Below are positions 32,201-43,310 of a DNA stretch of 64,000 bases, piece after piece; position 1 is the first letter of the stretch, and the number at the start of each line of letters is the position of its first letter. The notes under the pieces are model-generated. The model was given only the letters and a program-made list of their open reading frames with translations. It had not been told where the DNA came from and searched no databases. Source of the DNA: Prorocentrum cordatum (lineage: Eukaryota > Sar > Dinophyceae > Prorocentrales > Prorocentraceae); assembly GCA_963575745.1 (NCBI GenBank), contig CAUYUJ010004014.1, positions 118,612-182,611 of the forward strand. The letters are read 5' to 3'. A program made the position numbers and the translations under genes.

Positions 32201-34297
32201 ATGGCCGGGCAGCGCGGAGAGCTCTTCATCGAAGAGTTCTTAGATTGGAGGGTCGATTCCTCCGAGCGCGAGTCCCTTTCTGCGCTCGTGCAGAGAGAGG
32301 GACTGGAGTCGGCTGGCGATTTAGCGCATTTGTTTTGCTCGACGGACGAGGCGGAGCAGTGTGGAGTGCCCACGGCCTGGGCCGTGGCTCGGGACGTGGC
32401 GCGGGTGACGCCGTGGCTGGTGCCCGCGCATGGCATTTGCGCGGAGGGGCGATTTGGCGGCGCGGCGGCGGCCGCCGCGCCCGCCGTGAGCGCGGGGGCC
32501 GCGGCGGGGAAAGGGCGTGGGCCTACCGCCGCGCGCCGCGGTCGGCCGAGACGCTGTGCCGCAGTGGCGACGGAGGCGGCAGAGCGTGAGGGGCGCGTTC
32601 AGCTGGCGGTCAGCGCAGTTCGAGTGTCGCTTGAATGGCGCCCGGAAAGCGGCCTCGGGCAGGGGTTGCAGGAGGCGCAGGCCGAGATGCTCGCCGACGT
32701 CTCGTCCGCGGCGGTGTTTAGGCTGAGTAATTTCGAATCCGGGACGCTGCGCACGGCCTTGCGCGTGTGGGGGCAGTGGGCCGAGTGGGCGGGCCGGCAA
32801 GGGCAGCCGGCGACGAGTCTGGCGCGGCAACCCATGGCAGTCGCCGAGTTCGTGCATAAGCTCTCGATCGCACGGACGTCCGGCGTCAGGATCTGGAACG
32901 CCTTGAAGTGGATGTGCGTACATTTGAAAGCGCCTTTCTGCCTGGACGATGCATTTCGCCCTGTGCCACGTGATGCAGGCAGTGGAACCGTAGCACCGCC
33001 GGTCCAGGCCACTGTCGTCGAACCCGAGATGATTTGCCATGTGATCGATTTCCTGGATGGCGCGAGAACGCCTGGGCAAGTCATGCTCGCGGCTGGGATG
33101 CTGGCGGTGGTTTTCGCGTGGGTGAGGTACACGCACCTGCTGCGCTCTAGGCCTTTAGAGAAGTCTGTTTATTTTTGCTGGTTCCGCGCATCGAGGGGGA
33201 AGCAGGGAAAGCGACAGGGGCGACCTTCGTTCGATTGGTGCTTGCCGAGGCGGCTAGGTGGCGCGCGGTCCGCCGCTGACGCCTTGTGGGATGGTTGGCA
33301 CAAGTTGGCGGCGCGGGAAGATCGAGCAGGAAGGGCTGTGCCGACGGGGCTCGTCTTCGATCCAGTTTCCGGCGCGCCGGTGAAGTTGGGTGCCTTTAAC
33401 CGATCGCTGAAGGAAGTATTCCGAGGCTCGCTAGCGGACGATTCCCAGTTGGATCTTGTGACTTCGTACAGTTTGCGCCGGGCTGGGCCTACATGGGCGA
33501 GCGCGATACAATTGGACTGGGAAGCCCGAGTCATCTCGGGCGGTTGGACGGAGGGGGGAGACAACTCCCGTCGGAACCAGATGCCGATCGTGTATAATGC
33601 GCGTCGGCGGCAAGCCGAGATGTGCACGCGCCTGCACATGGCCGGAGTGTTGTCGTGCCTGCGGACCGATCTGGAGGCCCCAGTGCAGTGGGAGCAAGTG
33701 CGATGCTGGGCGAGTTCTGCGCCAGGAAAAGTAACGTTGGCCGACCTAGAGAAAGAGGCGCAGCAGCGGGTGGCGGTGACGACCGTTCGTGAGAAGGCCG
33801 CGTTCTTGCCCCCGTCGGTCGTCGAGGAGTTGAGGCGGCAGAAGTTTCTCCGGATAATCGTGGCCCCGCGAGGACAGCGGGTGGGGCGCGGTAAAGCGCC
33901 GGGCGCGCCTCCACCCAAGTGTCGGGGTCCTGCCGACGGGGGCGCCGCGGGTAAGAGCGGTGAGGGGGGGGCGGGCGCCGAAGCGCCGGGCGCGCGTGCG
34001 CGCGCTGCGCAAACCCTCGCGTCGGGGGCACCGCGTGCAAAGCGGGGGGGGCGCGGTAAAGCGCCGGGCGGTTTGCGTGGGAACGCGTTGCCTGCGCCTG
34101 CGAGTCCACGCAGAGCGCCGAAAGTTGCCGGCAAAAACAAGCGACCAGCAGAGGCGGGAGCGCGCGCCAGTCCGGCGTCGGTTGCCATTGCGGGCCGCGC
34201 AGGGCGAACCGCGGGTCGATCGCGCGGCCCAGCGGTATTGTGCCCGGGCGTGGGCGGCATTGGAGGCTGTCTCCATCCCCAGGTCCAGGGGAGATGA
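32201..34297 (+). CDS. Tyrosine recombinase of element A
   Basis: Integrase-type enzyme that would join circular element DNA to a target. ORF of 698 codons from the first ATG (an upstream TTG could add 24). Residues about 170-260 resemble the SAM-like core-binding domain (RTALRVWGQWAEWAGRQGQP). Catalytic candidates: Arg-309 in FAWVRYTHLLR, Arg-426 in SYSLRRAGP, Trp-449 in GGW, and the tyrosine nucleophile Tyr-465 in PIVYNARR. The usual His of the HxxR box appears replaced (Y-S-L-R). The last 200 residues are Ala/Gly/Arg-rich and low complexity. This is the intact copy of the pair. Confidence 0.8.
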   Translation: MAGQRGELFIEEFLDWRVDSSERESLSALVQREGLESAGDLAHLFCSTDEAEQCGVPTAWAVARDVARVTPWLVPAHGICAEGRFGGAAAAAAPAVSAGAAAGKGRGPTAARRGRPRRCAAVATEAAEREGRVQLAVSAVRVSLEWRPESGLGQGLQEAQAEMLADVSSAAVFRLSNFESGTLRTALRVWGQWAEWAGRQGQPATSLARQPMAVAEFVHKLSIARTSGVRIWNALKWMCVHLKAPFCLDDAFRPVPRDAGSGTVAPPVQATVVEPEMICHVIDFLDGARTPGQVMLAAGMLAVVFAWVRYTHLLRSRPLEKSVYFCWFRASRGKQGKRQGRPSFDWCLPRRLGGARSAADALWDGWHKLAAREDRAGRAVPTGLVFDPVSGAPVKLGAFNRSLKEVFRGSLADDSQLDLVTSYSLRRAGPTWASAIQLDWEARVISGGWTEGGDNSRRNQMPIVYNARRRQAEMCTRLHMAGVLSCLRTDLEAPVQWEQVRCWASSAPGKVTLADLEKEAQQRVAVTTVREKAAFLPPSVVEELRRQKFLRIIVAPRGQRVGRGKAPGAPPPKCRGPADGGAAGKSGEGGAGAEAPGARARAAQTLASGAPRAKRGGRGKAPGGLRGNALPAPASPRRAPKVAGKNKRPAEAGARASPASVAIAGRAGRTAGRSRGPAVLCPGVGGIGGCLHPQVQGR

Positions 34298-34399
34298 AGT
34301 GTCGGTGCGGCCGGGAGACGCAACCCGTGCAGGCCCGGCCGCGTTCCAAGCGCGGGGAGTTGACTGCGCCGGTCGCGCGGTGACCGTGCTTCCAGGTGA

Positions 34400-34805
34400 C
34401 GAGGCAGCGCAGGGCGCGGAGTTGGGTGAATGTGACGTAAAGGGCTCAGATGGCGCGCCAGCGCACTGCGCGCCGCCAGTCAGGCAGGTTGCGGAGGGAT
34501 CACCCGCGCGCGCGTCGCGAGCCGTGGGCCCGTCGCCCGAGCCGCGGGGCGCGATCGGGTACGTGCAGTCTGAGCCTGGGAGGGCTACCCGGGTAAGGGA
34601 GGTTATGGGGCCTCGATATCACGTCGCGATGCCCGTAATTCGTCGCCTCAAAAAGTCCAGAGCCTGGACGGACAGTGAGTTCGGGCCAGTGACGAACCTA
34701 TGTCAGAATGGATTGAGTGATCTGCAGTGGTTCCCGGCGCTCCCGGAGGGAGCCCTGGTGTGCGCGGCGTGTGAAAAGTTGCGCGGCCGGGCAGCCCCGG
34801 CGTGA
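34400..34805 (+). CDS. Conserved short ORF with a CxxC end, element A
   Basis: After the recombinase, another frame (open from 33960) carries a stretch preserved in both copies: RYHVAMPVIRRLKKSRAWTD... ending VCAACEKLRGRAAPA at 34805. CxxC with an upstream Cys (NLCQNGL) suggests a small zinc site. It may be read by frameshift as a C-terminal domain of the recombinase or as a separate protein; the start is unknown. Equivalent in element B: 57426-57707. Confidence 0.4.
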
Positions 34806-34955
34806 GGTGGTGACGTCATCGCGGCGGAGACGCGCGGAGTTGCGCGTGGGCCTGCCAGCGAATGCCAACTTAACGGATGCGTATGCGCGCCCCGAAGTGG
34901 GCTCGAACGCGGTCCAGAGAGTAGGTTTAGCGGAGCGACACGTGTGGTTCTCGGT

Positions 34956-36390
34956 ATGTCTTTGTCAGTTGACGGCATTGCGCTGCCGGGGCGCGTCGGC
35001 GCTCGCGACGCCGCTGCACAATTCAGGAGCTGGCCGCGAAGTATCAGTTTGATGAGCGCATCGCCACCCACCTGGTCGAAACCGTGGGTCTAGAGACGTT
35101 GGTCGATTTCGCGCATGCCGTCACGAGCGAGAACGAGTGGGCGCCGATCCTCGAGCGCGTGCCGGATCTCGAGAGGAGGCTGGGACAGCTGTCCCGCGTG
35201 CGCCAGGCGCGGCCTTCGCCTGCGCGGGGGGGGGTCCTGCCTGGCCCGCGCCGCAGTTCGAGCGCGTAGTGCGGCAGGCGTGGAAGCCGTGTGCGATGCC
35301 GCCCGGGAGTCCGAGACCCGGAAGAGGCGCGGTTTGGACGAGAGCGACGATGTCCCATTGCCGTCGCCGCAGCTCGCTGAATTGAGCGAGCAGTTCTTCG
35401 CTTGGTATAAGATGGCGTACCCAGCGGAGTGTGAGCCGTCCGAAGCGCTGGTCAGTAAGATCAGCAGGGAGCTGGGCAGGCGCGTCCCATTGCACGCGGA
35501 GGGGGTGACCGCGTCGCGCGCGCGGCCCCCCATGGTCGGCAGGCGCCAGGTGACGATGAGGAGTGTATGGAAGGTCCGCACGTTGCTGAATGCCGCGAGG
35601 GCTGCCAGGAAGCGGCAGCGCATTGGGGATGTCGAATTCGTGTGCGATGAGAAGGAAGATCCGGATCCCGCGACGGACTTGAAAACCTATATCGCGTTGC
35701 ACCAGGTTCTCATGGTGGCATACGCGCGCGCTGGGGTGAAGCCGATTGACCCGGCGCCCGGGACGCCAGAGAAGGCGTCTTCGGATACGACGGATTTCGT
35801 GCAGATTCCGTTGGATGTCGCGATGGCCTTCCATTTCCGTTTGGTCAAGTACGGACGAAGTACGAACGCTCGCGAACGAACGCGAACTAGTACGTACGCG
35901 CCAGTGCGAATGGGCCAGTTCTCGGATTGCGGCATGCCTAACGTCCCGTTGCGGGATTCGGGAAGGGGGGTGTGGGGGGTGCGCGGTAGACCGGTGGGGG
36001 GGGGACGGAGGAGTGAGCGCCCAACGGGGTGGACAGGTTCCGCCCAGCGAGCTGAGCGTCGGGAAGATAATCTGCGAGGGCTTGCAGACTCGCGAGGTCA
36101 TGTGGAGCCCGCCCTCACCGCCAGCTCCCGGGCCGCAGCGGCCGCCGACGAGCGTCGGGCGGAGCCAGCGGACAGGTGGCAAGGGCGCGCAGTGGGGCGA
36201 TCGGTTGAAAGACGGAACCCAGGTGTGTCGCAAGTTCAACGCCGGGGAGTGCTCCGAGCCGTGCCCTCGCGGGTATAAGCACGTCTGTTCCGTCGTGATC
36301 AACAAGACGGGGCGCTTGTGTGGCATGTCGAACCACTGCGCCCTCAAGTGCACCAGGGGCCCGGGTCTCAGTTTTTGGTTTCCCTGCATG
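34956..36390 (+). pseudogene. gag-like zinc-finger gene of element A, frameshifted
   Basis: Homologue of the ORF at 57857-59190. It starts MSLSVDGIALPG; relative to B it has single-base losses near 35026 and 35281, plus a scrambled stretch at about 35850-36045 (an inserted TACG-rich segment and many changes). It keeps the C-terminal Cys/His cluster (FNAGECSEPCPRGYKHVC). The nine-G run at 35226-35234 where the frame slips is the same in B. Confidence 0.65.
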
Positions 36391-36454
36391 CTTAAAGGGG
36401 GCGGCCCGGGTCCGGGGGCGCCCTGGGTCCGGGAAAGGCGACGGTTAGCGCCGA

Positions 36455-39196
36455 ATGTTCGGAACACCCGGCGTTGTAGTTTGCGACGCGAGGAACGCGA
36501 GCGGGGGCGCGGCCGACGGCGGCAAGCGCGGCCGCAAGGGCGATTGAAACGCACCCGCTGCCGCGCCGCCCGCCGCGGCAGAAGGGGCAGTCACCGGTGG
36601 GGTCGCGTGCCCCAGCGTCGTGGGCGCGCGATGGAGCCAGGCGGACATCGCTGTGAAAATTCGGAAGTCCTTTCCGGAAGAGCGGCTGGTGGGCGTTCCC
36701 ATCCCGTTCTTGCAAGACTTGTTGAATACTTCGCCATTCGTTGATTTCGCCATCTGGGCGGAGCTGCAGGACGAAGGACTACCTTTGGGATGTTCTCTGG
36801 GCAGAAATTCCAAGGGGCGCGCGAGCGCCGTGTTGGGTCGCCAGACAGGCGTGCTCGACCACAGGCTAGCGCTGGCGCCGGTTATCGAACTCGGCGTGGG
36901 GGAGCGGGCACACCTCGCTCAATGCATCGAATTCGCGAGCGCGGGGCGATTGCCATTCGACGATGAGTATATGGCACCCGCTGATTTGAAGTATGCTGCC
37001 TTTGCCACGGTTGCGTTCGCGTGGGCCGGTGGTAACCGGCTGAGGCAGTGGCGCGAGTCTTGCGCCGGGGCGTTGAAGGAGCTTAGTCAAAGGCTGGCGC
37101 CGGTGTCCCGCGCCCTTCGGCTCTGGCAAAGCCCCTCAGTACATGCCGTGGCGCAGAACACCCACATCGCGCTGATTTGTGTTCTGACTTGGGTGATGGG
37201 TTGGCCGGATTGGCAGCTGGCCCAGAGATTTGTGACCGGCTTCAATATCGTGGGGCGATTGGAGGAGACGGGTGTCTGGGAGCGGTGCGAAGGTTCGGAA
37301 CCTGTTTCTGAAGACCGCTTGTTGGCGGAGTCCACCGCGCTTTTACGTTCCAGGGACAAGCGACGGGTTGATCCTGAGGCTGAGTTTCTTTGGGAATCAT
37401 GCTTGAAGGAATGCGAGAAGGGCTGGGCTGCTCCTCCGGCGTCGCTGGCCGCGATGGACCGCGGGTACGGCGCCGGGCGCTGGGCGGCCGTGCCGTCGTT
37501 CGTGCACGCGCAGCAGAACGGCAAGCGTCGGCTGATAGATGACGCCAAAGCCGGTGGGCAGAACGGCGCGACGGTGTACCCTGAGAAGTGGCACTTGCCA
37601 TCAGCGTTCACGCCTGCATTGCATGGCAAAGTCTTGAGGCAGCGGTCGGGAGGTACGCCAAACACCGGAGGTGGCCTTTTCCCCCTCCCCGCCGGCCGGT
37701 GTGTCGCGGGTCTCCCGCGGGCCGTTCCCCCGGGTCCGTTCGTGTGGGCCTAGTGGGCCCCTCCGGTGTCCAAGGGGCGTGGTCCGGCCCGGTGTTTGGC
37801 GTGCGCCCTCAGGCAGGAAGCTGCGGCGGGAGGCTTTGCCGACGAGGGCTTAACCCTTGAGGCTGGAGGCGAGGACCTGCCGGACGCATACAGGTCCGTG
37901 CCGGTCAATCCCGCGCAGCTGCGATATAACGTCATTGCGGCGCGGGAACCGCGCAGCGGGGAGTGGCGATACTTGACTGCATTCGCCATGCTGTTCGGCT
38001 TGTCGTCGAGTGTTATGAATTTCATGCGGTGGTCTGCCTTTCTGGAAGCCGCTGCTAGGCGCGTGGCGGCATTGTTGCACACAATGCATGTCGATGATGG
38101 CAGTCTTGGGACCTCGGATTGGCGAAAGGCTCGGGACAGGCTTTACTCGACGTCTTGTTTTCGGAGTTGGGTACCCCGAATGCCAGCGCGAAGCAGCAGC
38201 GCATGGCCGCCACTGGGGCATTCTTGGGAGTCGATCACGACGTGTCTCGGGATTTTGAAGGCAGAGGGGTGGTCTCCTTTTGGCCGAAGGCCAGCATGAT
38301 TGACAAAATCAAAGGCCTGCTCGCGGAGCACCGTGCGCGGAACAGCCTGACACCAGCGGAGGCCTCGAAGCTCCGGGGCATTCTGCAGTGGTCGTCCTCC
38401 GCGATGTTCATCGGCGTCGGCAGCGCCGCGATGGCGCCGCTGAAGCAGAGGCAGTACACTGACGCGCCTCCGTGGGCGTTATCCCACGCGATTCGGCGGT
38501 GCTTCGATTACTTCGAATTTGTCATAGACCTTGCCCCGAAGAGAAGCGTCGACGTGAGCCCGCCCTCGTGTCCGCTGATTGCGATCGCAAGCGACGCGCG
38601 GGCTGACGGGGCGACCGCGCCCACAGGCGGCTACCTCCTGGTCGATTGCTTGACAGGGGAGCGCGTGGGAGGATGGTGTGTATTCGACGATGCCATACTC
38701 GCGGAGTGGGGTTTCTCGCCGGCGGACCGGGAGAGGGGCGCGAATCCGATCGCCCTCTGTGAGGGGGCCATGGTCCCCTTTGTCCTGGCGCAAGAGGCGC
38801 GGAGGTGCGGAAGGGAGCCGCAGGGAGGCGCATTCTGTTGGGCCCCCAGACAACCCGGAGCGCTTCGGGCGGCTTTCCGTGAGTGGCAGGTAGCGGACTC
38901 ATGCTACCCGGACCGGTCTCGTGGTCAAGCGTTGCTTTGCTGTTAAGGCGCGCTCGCTCGCGAGGATGCAACATCGCTGGGGGGACGCGCCGTGCAGCGT
39001 GTCGCGCCAGTTCCACTGCGACATGTCCACTTGGCTCGAATGGGTAGACTCGAAAAGCAACTGGTCGGACGGGATCTCACGGCGCGCCGTACGCGCGCGG
39101 GGGCGGCCTTCCCCCGAGTCGTCCACTCGCGCGGTGCCAGGCGGCTCGGCGAGGATAGCTTCGCCCGGGAGAATGGTTTTCGTACCGGCGAGGTGA
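36455..39196 (+). pseudogene. Reverse transcriptase-RNase H gene of element A, broken
   Basis: Copies element RNA into DNA. RT fingers: PSFVHAQQNGKRRLIDD near 37490; palm motif A DLPDAYRSVPV near 37876; motif B FGLSSSVMNF near 37996; motif C reads HVDD at 38087, whereas B has YVDD. A one-base deletion near 38111 shifts the frame just after motif C. RNase H begins IASDARADG near 38585; the following VVDN segment found in B is degenerate here, while NWSDGISR survives near 39060. In-frame TGA (36545) and TAG (37751) are shared with B, so they are not private damage. The start is unclear; ATG 36455 is the first in this frame. Confidence 0.7.
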
Positions 39197-39621
39197 GAGT
39201 GGACCCGGCCGCGTGGCGCGGGTGCTTACTAGACGCGTGGCGTTGGGTGCTACGGCGCGCGGAAGGCGCGTTCCGCGAGGGCAATTCGCGGGGGGTGGGC
39301 CGCGGCGTGCAGCGTGCCGCGCCAGGCTCAGTGGATTCGCCGTAAAGCAGGAGTCCGCGCAGGAGAGGTGAGCGCGGGCCCAGCCGCGGGGCACGGGCAT
39401 GCCTCAGACACGGGGCGCCGTGTACATCGACGCGCGATTGCGGAGCGGCGTCGGACCCAGAACAGCGTTGGGGGTGCTGAAACGCGGAGCCAGAGCAGCG
39501 TTGGGGAGAGCGGCATTACTGGCGAGCCACGCCAGGGTCTTGCCTTCTTCACGCAGGTGTTCCATTCGGGGGGTTTGGTCACCCCAAGGTCGTTCTGCAC
39601 CCCCGGAGCACCGTTGCACTT

Positions 39622-39721
39622 NNNNNNNNNNNNNNNNNNNNNNNNNNNNNNNNNNNNNNNNNNNNNNNNNNNNNNNNNNNNNNNNNNNNNNNNNNNNNNN
39701 NNNNNNNNNNNNNNNNNNNNN
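39622..39721. other. Assembly gap (100 N)
   Basis: One hundred Ns, a conventional length for a gap of unknown size. It removes the 3' end of element A and the beginning of the gene C exon. Sequence order across it is not proven. Confidence 0.99.
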
Positions 39722-40067
39722 GCACGGCGCTGGCCACGATGTCGCGCCTGCGGTGCGCCCTCGGCGGCGCGGTGACGCAGGGCTCGCGGACGGACCTGGC
39801 GCGCGGCGAGGACAGCGAGGCCGCCTGGGCCCGCCTGAGCGCCGCCTTCGTCGAGGCCTGCGTGCAGGCCGGGGGCAGCGGGCCGGCGGCGGCGGCCAGG
39901 CTCGCGCAGCGCAGGGCAGCGCAGGCGGCGCGGCAGGCCGCCCGCGAGGCGGCCGCGGAGCTCCGCCGCGCGCGGCGCGGCGTGGCGGCGCAGCGACTGC
40001 AGTCGGTGCTGGCCGCGCGCGCGGCGCGCCGCGCCGCCGCGAGGGAGCAGCGCGCGGCTCTGCTCAG
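39722..40067 (+). CDS. Gene C exon (5' part lost in gap), coiled-coil protein
   Basis: Plus-strand frame open from the gap: ...MSRLRCALGGAVTQGSRTDL..., then an Ala/Arg/Gln-rich helix with heptad-like spacing (RLAQRRAAQAARQAAREAAA). It ends CTCAG|GCAGTC, a GC donor in phase 2, which matches the next exon. Very GC-rich third positions support coding. Function unknown; the composition suggests a long coiled coil. Confidence 0.6.
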
Positions 40068-41239
40068 GCAGTCGGGGGCAGCGCCAGGGGTGGGATGCGT
40101 TGGGTTCGTGTCGTGTGGACGCGGCGGCGGCCCCAGCGCGGGCGTTCTGGGTCGAGCGCCGCCGGTGGCTCGGAGTCGGTTAACATAGAACGACTTGGCG
40201 ATCGGACAGGCCGCCGATCGTTCAAGGCTGAACGAGACACGCGATGTCAGGAACCAGCGCCGGGGTCGTCACGACACGAACCCGCCGTAGGCTAAGGGGG
40301 GAGAAGGGCACATCAGCCCCGAATCGCCCGTTCGTCGCAGATATGGGGGCCCGATGACCCCAGCTCCGCCCAGGGACGTTCGGATTCGCCATCGGGGGCG
40401 GACATCCTCCTCCTCCTCCTCCTCCTCTTCCTCCTCCTCCTCCTCCTCCTCCTCCTCCACCCTGAGATGGTCCCCCACAGCTCGTCGTTTGATTTTCGGG
40501 TCATAGGTCGGGGCTTCAGCGGCCGTTCGGGACGGTCCGGACACGTCCAGAAGCTTCTCGGTCAGGCCCCCGGAGACCAGGGCACAGATAAACCAGGACG
40601 AAGGAAATCCAAGGACACAGGAAAACCAAGGAAAACCAAGGAACACAGATAAGCCTGAACGAAGGAAAATAAAGGACACAGATAAACCAGGACCGGAGAC
40701 CAGGACACAGGAAAACCAAGGCAACGACACCCTTTCCTGCAAGGTCACGTTTCCCAGCACCCGTGCATCTTTTGTTTGCTGCACTGGAGGATTCGGGTTT
40801 GTGCCCGGGTTTTGGAGGGGTTTTGCAGGCTTTTGGGGCCTGTGTCCGGGTTTATTCTGGGAGTGCTGCAGTGCATTCTTTTGTTTGTGCCGCCGTCTGG
40901 GAAAATTAGTTGTGAGGGATGGTGGGTGTCTGGGTCTAGCGTGTCCGGGTATACGGGGCCCTGATTCGGCGATGCGCAGTTGTTGAACCGCATCCTGAGT
41001 CAGGAAAACCTGCAAGAACACATGAGCACCTTTCGGGTTGTTGAGAGCTCTCTGGGCGTCTTTCTGTTCTTTTTTTGTAATTCGCAGCTTTCGCCTCAAA
41101 ACTATTGCGTTTCCCAACCATCCTGTGGTGTTGGGTCACCCAAGCTGTGTCCTCGTTTTGAAGAGACGGTCCTCGCGTTTCTTCCTTCCCTCCCTCCTAC
41201 CTTCCTCTGTCTCATCCTCCTCCCCCTCCTCCGTCCTCC

Positions 41240-41560
41240 CTGCGTTTCGCCCACCCACAACAGCGTTTCGTGGCCCCATAGGGAGCTCCACCGAAGGCCC
41301 CAGTGGCAGGGTCCGCATGCAGTTCCACCTCCATTTCGGCGCACCCCTTACACGTTTCGTGGCCCCCAAAGGCCCTTGTGGCAGCGCCCGCATGTGGTTC
41401 CACCCTGCATGTCGGCGCACCCCTCACACGTTTCGTGGCCTCAGATCGGGCTGCACCGACGGCTCCGATGCCAGCATCCGCATGGCATACCCGTGCCAAT
41501 TTCGGCACACCCGTCACACGCGTCGTGGTCCCAGAGAGAGGTTCACCGAGGACGATACCC
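41240..41560. repeat. Tandem array of about 75-base units
   Basis: Four diverged units, each with CACACGTTTCGTGGCC and CCGCATG...TTCGGCGCACCC. Lies in the large gene C intron. Confidence 0.65.
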
Positions 41561-42638
41561 ACAACTGCGTTACACACAGCTGCACATGGTTGGGTCCATC
41601 GCCAGGATCATTTGTTAACATGTGTCCACCGCGCTTTGGTATCGCTTTCATGTCTCCGCCGCAAGTTGCTTTTTTTCGTGTTCAATGTCAGTTGGAGGAG
41701 CAATGTTTGGTTCAACATCAGCTGCCAGGCTTGCTGTTTTGACTAGATGTCAGGTATGTCTCGCATCGTTGTGTTTGCATGGTCGTCTACTCGCGAGCAC
41801 TCGCAGGTAAGCAGGAGTCGGCAGGAGGAACTGCAGAAAGGACGGGCCGCACGTTGCAGCGGGCAGCGAGCAAATCTTAAACATATCCACCTCCCCTTTG
41901 CAAACGGTCGAAGGTGCTCGTTTGGGAACAGTTCTGATACGGTAGCAGTGCGTTTTCAAAACGTTTGCAACTACTGCTGGAAATGAGAGATTGGTCAACA
42001 TGTCCACCTCGTCTGCATCGGCGCAGCCCTCGACTTCGTTCCCTCTTTCTATGTTCTTCTTCGTTGTCTCGGTCGTGCGGCCGATAGGTTACCTGTCCCT
42101 TCACGTCCGATCCTCTTTCTCTTATCTTCTTTTCCGTCCCAGCTGCTTCTGCCTTTTGCGCACTTCCCCATATAATTCGATCGGCAATGTTCCGTGTGCA
42201 ACTCTCGATGCTCGCAAACTCGCATTTTGTAAATAATAGTTTGCAGGAGTGCGCTTCCATACTGTATTCACTTTTTTTTCCCAAATCGTTTTTCATTAGT
42301 GTGCAGGTGTTCGCCGCGAAACGCTTGTTCTTTGCCGAGAAGTAAACGAAAGTGTCGTGCATCAGATTTGCTTTTCTCGTTTTGGAAGCCAACGTGTCGA
42401 CTCACAAGACGGGCAAGCTGCAAACGAGACACAAACGCCCAGAGCGTTTGCCATCAACCATGAAGCCGAAATCATCGTTCCGCCTTGGCCCAAGACATCC
42501 GCCAGTGTGATTCCGTCCCATCCGCGGCCCCAGGGCTCCACAGCTCCGCCCTGCGTGGGGCAGCTCTTCGTCCTGGATCCACGTTGGATGGTCGCGTGGT
42601 CCGAGAAGGGCCCCCAGAAGCCGAAATCGGAGGAAACC

Positions 42639-42764
42639 TTGGCATCGCTCGGACGTGTGCATTTTTTTCTGGCGAGGGCCATCGAGGAGCATCCTGGATC
42701 ATCGAGCCAGAAAACCAACCACGAGAACGTAACATGCACAGGGAATGGACGTCCGAGCGATGGC
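42639..42764 (+). mobile_element. R1 MITE copy 5, with target duplication
   Basis: Flanked by AGGAAACC at 42631-42638 and 42765-42772, an exact 8-base duplication, so its true ends are TTGGCATCGC and GCGATGGC. It lies in the gene C intron just before the coiled-coil exon. Confidence 0.75.
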
Positions 42765-42805
42765 AGGAAACCGCCCGGATCGAAAAGCTCGTCTTGGCGT
42801 AGGAG

Positions 42806-42952
42806 GTCCGGGACGTTCCGCCTCAGGCGCGCAGCCGAGAGGCGCGCGGCCGCCGCCGAGAGGGCCGCGGCGAGCCGCGAGGCGGCGTGCGAGCGCCGCA
42901 TCGGGCGGCTGCTGGCGGCGTGGCAGCGACACGATCGGCTGGCCTGCGCCAG
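42806..42952 (+). CDS. Gene C coiled-coil exon
   Basis: Reads SGTFRLRRAAERRAAAAERA... to AWQRHDRLACA with the same composition as the exon before the gap-side intron. Acceptor GGAG|G (phase 2), donor CCAG|GTGAGC (phase 2). Its donor lies inside the 8-base target duplication of a hAT-like MITE (42961-43296). Confidence 0.65.
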
Positions 42953-42960
42953 GTGAGCGA

Positions 42961-43296
42961 CAGGGCTGGACCTAAACGGTGTTTTGTCGATTTCGTGGGC
43001 CGTTTTCGTTTCGATGTCGTTTTGCGTTAAATCAAGGGCAGCAAAAAAAAGCCCCTACCCTGGTTTACGAGGCGCTGTGCGCTGAAACTCCTGTGGCCTG
43101 ACAGGGTGAACCTTGCGTGATGTGCCGCATCCTGGCGGCTCTAGGCTTTGGGGGTTCCCAGGAGGTTTACAGACCGCGCACTTCTAACCCAGGGTAGGGC
43201 CGTTTTTTCATCCCTCAATTAAAGGCGGACTGAAGACAAGACGAGGGGAAACGAAAACAAAAGGAAAACGAAAAACACCGTTTAGGTTCAGCCTTG
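42961..43296. mobile_element. R7 hAT-like MITE copy 1 in gene C intron
   Basis: 336 bases, ends CAGGGCTGGACCTAAACGGT and ACCGTTTAGGTTCAGCCTTG, flanked by GTGAGCGA at 42953-42960 and 43297-43304. CAGGG-type ends with an 8-base duplication are the hallmark of hAT elements. No transposase inside. The left duplication contains the splice donor of the coiled-coil exon. Confidence 0.8.
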
Positions 43297-43310
43297 GTGA
43301 GCGACGGCAG

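Larger units (their letters stand above)
32026..39621 (+). mobile_element. Element A: tyrosine-recombinase retroelement, 3' end in gap
   Basis: First copy of a 7.7-kb element, very similar to element B over its whole visible length. It begins TTGACTTTAGGCTCGGGGAG at the same base as B and C, and is cut by the assembly gap about 200 bases before the element's 3' end. Gene order: tyrosine recombinase, a short CxxC ORF, gag-like zinc-finger ORF, reverse transcriptase, RNase H, all plus strand. No long terminal repeats or terminal inverted repeats were seen. The 5' flank is the left part of an R2 repeat ending TTGTG. The combination of recombinase and RT/RNase H places it near DIRS/Ngaro/PAT elements, but there the recombinase is the last gene. 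The recombinase is intact here; gag and pol are frameshifted. Confidence 0.85.

Noticed and set aside
32321-33136. Minus-strand frames across the recombinase gene
   Set aside because: Shadows of a GC-rich gene; they are preserved in both copies only because the plus-strand gene is.
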